Of a stretch of 64,000 nucleotides of DNA, positions 58,196-64,000 are shown in pieces. Made by a program: the position numbers and the translations under genes. The stretch comes from Doryteuthis pealeii. Its lineage: Eukaryota > Mollusca > Cephalopoda > Myopsida > Loliginidae. Position 1 is the stretch's first letter. Each line of letters opens with the position of its first letter. Under the pieces are notes generated by a model. That model had not been told where the DNA came from. It worked only from the letters and a program-made list of their open reading frames with translations, and made no database searches. The DNA lies in assembly GCA_023376005.1 (NCBI GenBank), contig CM042152.1:82538856-82602855 (forward strand), read 5' to 3'.

Positions 58196-58743
58196 CTTCT
58201 CCTTATCTGCTCCGGCCGCCATCTTGTCTATATATTTTCAAAGTTTAAGCCCAATATTCATAAACTTATCAAAAGTCATCAGCTTCACCCATCACATTAG
58301 GAATGTGATTCCTTTGTAAGTTTATTAAGTTAGTATTAAAATTTGCAACTTTCTTTTTTTTACATGTTATGCTTACTTTCTTTATTTTATGGTTATTTTA
58401 TAATTACAGTTCTACATAAACGTTTGATGCAGAATTCATTAATTACATAATTGGTTGCAACAAAACAATTGCAAATGGACTGGGGTATATAAGGTGGGGT
58501 TCCATGATAGTAAATCTAATTTTTGTAAGGGTCTAGTTGAGAACTCCTGATCTAGAGGAGGATAGTTTTAAGCAGTAAAATTAGACGACGGTGGCAATGC
58601 AATTGAGATTATAACAAAAATGAGCAAGGTTATTGCCCCTTGGCTAGAAGAAAAACAGAACACACCTGAATCTTAAGTTATTTAACCATTTAGTGTGGCG
58701 CAATTTGGCAATAAATTTAATAACCATAAATAAATAAAAAAGT
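58196..58743. other. AT-rich intergenic sequence
   Basis: Mirror of 14557-15095, no gene seen. Confidence 0.5.
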
Positions 58744-58915
58744 GGTTATTCCTATAACTCCAACATAAAATAGGGGAACCACTCTGATTAACTGATAAAT
58801 TATTTATTTTCCCATTAAACTAACCCTAACCCATCTTCTTTTTCCTAGTAGATCAATAAATAATTTATTAATCAGAGTGGTTCCCCTTTTTATGTTAGAG
58901 TTATAGGAAATAACC
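58744..58915. mobile_element. Palindromic MITE-B with telomere-like core
   Basis: Mirror of 14380-14556. The loop reads CATTAAACTAACCCTAACCC. Ends and GGGGAACCACTCTGA stems are intact. Confidence 0.9.
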
Positions 58916-61900
58916 AAAAAATCTTGTAAATAAAAAAGAATCAATGGAGTTTCATAATTAAAATATTACACTCACAACGGTATTGGGGGGGGGTATATCA
59001 CAAATGTTGTATACCCAACATCGGGGATATACGGTGAGGTTTGTTTGGTGGTTAGAGAGAGAAGGACTTATGTATATATAGCATATTCGGCCAATATAAA
59101 CAGCAGTAGATCTTTCAATACCGTGGTAAGAGATGATAGTGATGATTTTTGCAGAAAGAACGACAGATAAGCTTTGTCGAGATTTAAATTAGAAGACATT
59201 CTGGATCTATTATAATTGCTTCCCTTTTTAACACCAAACAAAGTCATATCTATAGATCTTGATTTTACTTTCATCACTTTTGCTTGCTATGAAGTGTGAA
59301 TACTTACGCTCGCCTAGGTTTACTATTGACCTTCTTTATATATCATGAATTAATTACTTAAAACCTTTGATTCTCCTATTTGATCAAATGATATTATATA
59401 CTGCTTGTCCGGATGTCAAACTACGCAGGTCTGAGTTCAAATCACACGAACAATGAGAGCTCACATCCCTACTCTGCCTGATTTCTGTTGATTATACATA
59501 AACTACAAATTTCCCAATAACTATCACATTTGACCTTAGCGAATAGTTCCACCTTCTTATTGGTATCTGAGGACCATAACTGTTTATAAGCTAGGATTTA
59601 AATTTTATCTTGACCCCTCACGTATAGTTGAGATATAACCCATAATGGACCATAATTCCTTGCCAACTCACAGGGCTTGTCAAACCCACACAATCACACA
59701 CTCAATTACTGTAAAAACTTATGTAGAATTAGGAGCCTGAGCTGGTATTAGTTTGGATACATTGACCTCTATGTAGGATTACAGGCCCTATCTTCTCCAC
59801 TTTCTTCTTCTGCAACTGCTCTGTGGTCTAGGCACTTACAATTCTTCTGTTCTTACGAAATCGTTACTTGAGCTAATTTTCTACCATGGGGCTTGTTGGG
59901 TGACATGGACCTTGAATCATTACAATCTAACAACTTATAAAATAACAGACTTATATGTTTCGGTCAAGCTTTTATAAATCATAAATAGCCACCAATGATT
60001 TGATTAACACTGCGGCAGAGACGACACCTAGAGAGCAACACATCTAAGTCTGGAAAGCTGGGTGAATCTAAGATTCTAACTAACATAGTCTGTCTAATGA
60101 GCTGTGTGAGAATCATACGTTCTCAGTGTCAAAGGCGTTACATAAACAGTTCCGGTAATTTTCATGGAGAACAGATGAGAGCACGAAATGATAAATAACG
60201 TTAGCGTTGTGAAGTGGACTAGTGCGACTCGAGTCATATCCTGGACACCAAACATACAGTAATCCCATAAGTGCTATACCCATGGGGAAAAGCTCATGAA
60301 TCTCACCTATTTCCTTCCAGGTAATGGGTACAATGCAGGGCAACTGGTTCTATTAACCTTCGAGTGCAGGCAACCAGTCATTAGGGAGAAGGAAAACTTG
60401 ACACAATTCAAACTTAAGTTAACATCCTCTAGGGTGTCAACTACTAAGCAAATAGGCCGAATCCTAAATCTGTATTTGAAATCAGGCTCACTAGTTGGTT
60501 TGGAATAACCAGAGCTAAACTAGCTAAACCCCAATCACAGCCAGTGTCCAGAAAGTTGGATTATTTACAGAATCAAGAATACGCAATTCTGCATTTGGGT
60601 GATTACCATTCCCTGTAAGTTTGTTGAGCTGCTTGGCTTTCTATGATTATTGTGGAGTTTTAAATACCTGTCTCTCCTTGCAGGTGAAATGCAACAGCAC
60701 GGCCATGTATTACAGTTTACACCCGCTTGTTGCATCGTGTCTTACCAATCTACGACGGTTTGAATTGGAAACTTCAGCTGATTATTTCTTCAATTGTTGT
60801 GATCTGCCTTAAAAAATAATAATAAAATGAATAAAACACAACATCTCAAGTCAATAATCATGAAGTATGATCTACATTTACTTGATCAGTGTTTCCATGG
60901 CAATTCCATAAAGTGCTCCTGATTCTTGTACTAATCATTCCTAATGGAAAGAATGATGCTTGATGATATTTGAATGATAGTCGCTTAATGTATGAAGACC
61001 AAATTATCATGTTAATATTGTTCTTTGTTAATTATATGCCAAATGATGCACAATATCGCATTGGTTATTTATACTTCAGAATTGATCTGACTCATTGCAG
61101 TTTTGCTATGTTATAGAGAGTTTTTATAATTTGCTTGAGAGCATTGTGTGTCACCTCCATATGGTTTGGAGGCTTGATTTTGAACAGGACTCCTCCAATG
61201 AGTGTAAAGAAAATAATACGGTAACAATGGTGATGTGTGTTAACCGAATTATTATAGTATTCGAGAGTAAATCTCTTTTCAGAAGAAACTGAAGCTGACA
61301 GTAGCTATGTTGTATTGTTGTATTGGTATAGTTAAATGAATTATTTAGTCTGGAAAATGTACCGACTGGTGAGTTTATATTTTTAATATAGAATGTATTA
61401 CATACGTCGCCTGCATCGTTTATGTGTGAATGTGGCCTTTTGTCCTGGTATTGTGTGCATGCATAGTAGTATGTACATACGTGTAGGCATGAAACTCACG
61501 TGCAAGACACCTTGAACGTGGAAATAAAGACACAATATCGCAACGTAGCGATGTGATTTATATCGTTATCGATCACAAGAAGGCGTATGTTTAGTATAGT
61601 ATATTCGCAAATAACACTATATGTGGTATTAGACCTATTCATCCAAGTAATGTAATGTCAGATATACAAATCATCTTGCTCTATTTATTACGATTGTCTA
61701 CATAGACGCACTGGGCGATTTGTTAGTTCTCATTAATCTGTCCCTGATGCAACCAGCAGGTCCAAGATGAACCGACCAATGTGAGAGTTGGTATTGGTAT
61801 TATTTAGAGCTAGCAAGAGAACTTCTATAACTTACACAATCTCAAAGATGATGTACAGAGACATCAATTATCTTCATCTCCTATTTGAGCAAAAAATTAA

Positions 61901-62504
61901 TATCTTTAAAAACATTAAGAAATAAAAACTACAAGACATTTTGGCCGCATAAGTTAACATTGTTGATCCAGGGGGCGTCCCCAAGGCAACTTCTACATAC
62001 GCAACAACACTTCTTTATTGCAGAAGGACCAATAGGAAGTTTTTTTTGTAGAGTAAATGACTGTTCCCTAAGTATTATGGGTGTCTGCAGGTTTATTTAT
62101 CCTCGTACGCCATTTGTACTAGGTTAGAAAGGCCCTATTACGTAGGAACTACAAGCGAGACTATTGGGGGGGGGGAGTTTAAAAATTGCATCTATCCCCT
62201 CGCATTCCCCCCTCAAGGGGGGCGCCTTCAGGCACTGGGCAATAAACCCAGCCCTGCCCTTTTAAATCGCGGCGCAGGTGTTGCTTGGGCGGATGGCCTC
62301 CTGGATCGACGCCGTGATTTTAACCAGGGCCGCGGCGTGTACACCATGACCGTGGGGTCTCATGCACTTAATTTAACTTACCTACTCGAATGACTATTAA
62401 AACCTTGGCCATTTTAGAGGCCAGGGGGATTGCTATTCACACTAATGTGAGGAAGACACTTACTAAAAAGATACTATGACTACACTACAGCAGTTTGTGT
62501 TTGT
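58916..62504. other. Diverged inverted partner of 11189-14379, noisy
   Basis: No gene. It is colinear with the left arm in inverted orientation but, unlike the TLR part, differs by frequent single-base insertions and substitutions between 59.0 and 62.0 kb. It includes a corrupted SINE-2 at about 60200-60445 (+). The GC-rich block 62170-62350 with CCCCCCTCAAGGGGGG is the partner of 11330-11510. Short ORFs here match nothing in the partner copy. Confidence 0.65.
60200..60445 (+). mobile_element. SINE-2, corrupted copy
   Basis: GTGGACTAGTGCGACTCGAG, ACCCATGGGGAAAAGCTC and GGCAACCAGTCATTAGGGAG correspond to the SINE-2 at 13079-13321, with many one-base insertions. Confidence 0.65.
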
Positions 62505-64000
62505 TTTGTTATCATATCACCTCATGGGTCATTTAATGTCAACAAAGATTTGAAAAAATTAATTCTTGATGGTTTGGTTTTTTTATGGCATTCAAACCTC
62601 ATGGTCATTTAATTCCTAACAAAGTTGTTTGAAATTAAAGATCATTCTTGTGTTTGGTGTTTTAGTGGCATATCACCCTCAGGGGGTCATTTAATCTGAC
62701 AAAGTGTTTGAAATAAATTCATTCTTGATGGTTTTGGTTTATTTTCATGCATATCAACCTCAGTGGGTCATTTAATTCTGACAAAGTTTTGAAATAAATT
62801 TATTCTGATGGTTGGTTTGTTTTATGGCATATCACCTCAGTGGTCATTTAATGCGACAAAGATTTGAAATAAATTAATTCTTGTGGTTTGGTTTGTTTTA
62901 TGGCATATCAACCTCAGTGGCTCATTTAATTCTAACAAAAGATTTGAAATAAATTAATCTTGATGGTTTGGTTTGTTTTATGGCATATCAACCTCAGTGG
63001 GTCATTTAATTCTAACAAAGTTTTGAAATAAATCATTCTTGATGGTTTGGTTTGTTTTATGGCATATCAACCTCAGTGGGTCATTTAATTCTAACAAAGT
63101 TTTGAAATAAATTCATTCTTGATGGTTTGGGTTGTTTTATGCATATCAACCTCAGTGGGTCATTTAATTTATCAAAAGTTTTGAAATATTCATTCTTGAT
63201 TTTGTGGTTTGGTTTTATGGCATATCAACCTCGTGGGTCATTAATTCTATCAAAGTTTGAAATAAATTATTCTTGATGGTTTGGTTTGTTTTATGGCATA
63301 TCAACCTCAGTGGGTCATTTATTCTGACAAAGTTTTGAAATAATTCATTCTTGATGTTTGGTTTGTTTTATGGCATATCAACCTCAGTGGGTCATTTAAT
63401 TCTGACAAAGTTTTGAAATAAATTCATTCTTGATGGTTTGGTTTGTTTATGGCATATCAACCTCAGTGGGTCATTTAATTCTGACAAAGTTTTGAAATAA
63501 ATTCATTCTTGATGGTTTGGTTTGTTTTATGGCATATCAACCTCAGTGGGTCATTTAATGCCGACAGATTTGAAATAAATTAATTCTTAATGGTTGGTTT
63601 GTTTTATGCATATCAACCTCAGTGGGTCATTTAATTCTATCAAAGTTTTGAAATAAATTATTCTTGATGGTTTGTTTGTTTATGGCATATCAACCTCAGT
63701 GGGTCATTTAATCGACAAAGATTTGAAATAAATTCATTTTGATGGTTTGGTTTGTTTTATGGCATATCAACCTCAGTGGGTCATTTAATTCTATCAAAGT
63801 TTTGAAATAAATCATTTCTTGATGGTTTGGTTGTTTTATGGATATCAACCTCAGTGGGTCATTTAATCTGACAAAGTTTTGAAATAAATTCATTCTTGAT
63901 GGTTTGGTTTGTTTTATGGCATATCAACCTCAGTGGGTCATTTAATTCTATCAAAGTTTTGAAATAAATTCATTCTTGATGGTTTGGTTTGTTTTATGGC
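62505..64000 (+). repeat. 80-bp satellite array, right side
   Basis: About 18 copies of the 80-bp unit running off the window end. The first two or three copies are the most degraded. The junction with the flank matches the junction at 11188 in inverted form. Confidence 0.97.

Overview
This window looks like metazoan, probably lophotrochozoan (mollusc-like), nuclear DNA. It is AT-rich, full of (TA)n tracts, several tRNA-derived SINE families, solo LTRs, hAT-type and palindromic MITEs and 3' fragments of non-LTR retrotransposons. The only gene-sized coding locus is a Toll-like receptor. The species cannot be named from the sequence. A run of exactly 100 Ns at 20014-20113 shows that two contigs were scaffolded here.

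Layout. (1) 1-11188 is a giant palindrome with about 5 kb arms, a spacer of roughly 230 bp near 5111-5340, and arrays of an 80-bp satellite at both outer ends. (2) 11189-19016 is the left arm of a second, larger inverted duplication: GC-rich repeat, SINEs, a palindromic MITE, a SINE-A, a candidate exon, a solo LTR and a truncated, frame-broken TLR copy on the + strand. (3) 19017-54281 is a spacer of mobile-element debris: nested SINE-A copies, SINE-1, SINE-2 and SINE-3, two hAT MITEs with 8-bp target duplications, LTRs, hairpin MITEs with a telomere-like core, LINE fragments, a 168-bp satellite and very long TA tracts. It also holds one candidate first exon with an NRF-1-type promoter motif (37967-38150, - strand). 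(4) 52764-56560 (- strand) is the fuller TLR copy. It has a signal peptide, LRRs, an internal LRRCT followed by LRRNT (multiple-cysteine-cluster type), more LRRs, a second LRRCT, a transmembrane helix, a TIR domain and an unusual Glu/Lys-rich tandem-repeat tail. (5) 56561-62504 mirrors the upstream region of the left copy, and 62505-64000 is again the 80-bp array, running off the window.

How the parts relate. The 80-bp satellite is the 3'-terminal domain of the dispersed SINE-A family, amplified in tandem. The same satellite caps the giant palindrome and borders both TLR copies. The two TLR copies share the same solo LTR, SINE-A and MITE at matching positions, so one is a copy of the other.

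Main caution. The N gap lies between the inverted arms, the two TLR copies carry different single-base indels that often repair one another, and 59-62 kb differs from its partner mainly by scattered one-base insertions and substitutions. Unpolished long-read sequence and a misplaced duplicate contig must therefore be excluded before the inverted duplication or the 'pseudogene' state is taken as biology. Coordinates of repeats are read by eye and may be off by a few bases.
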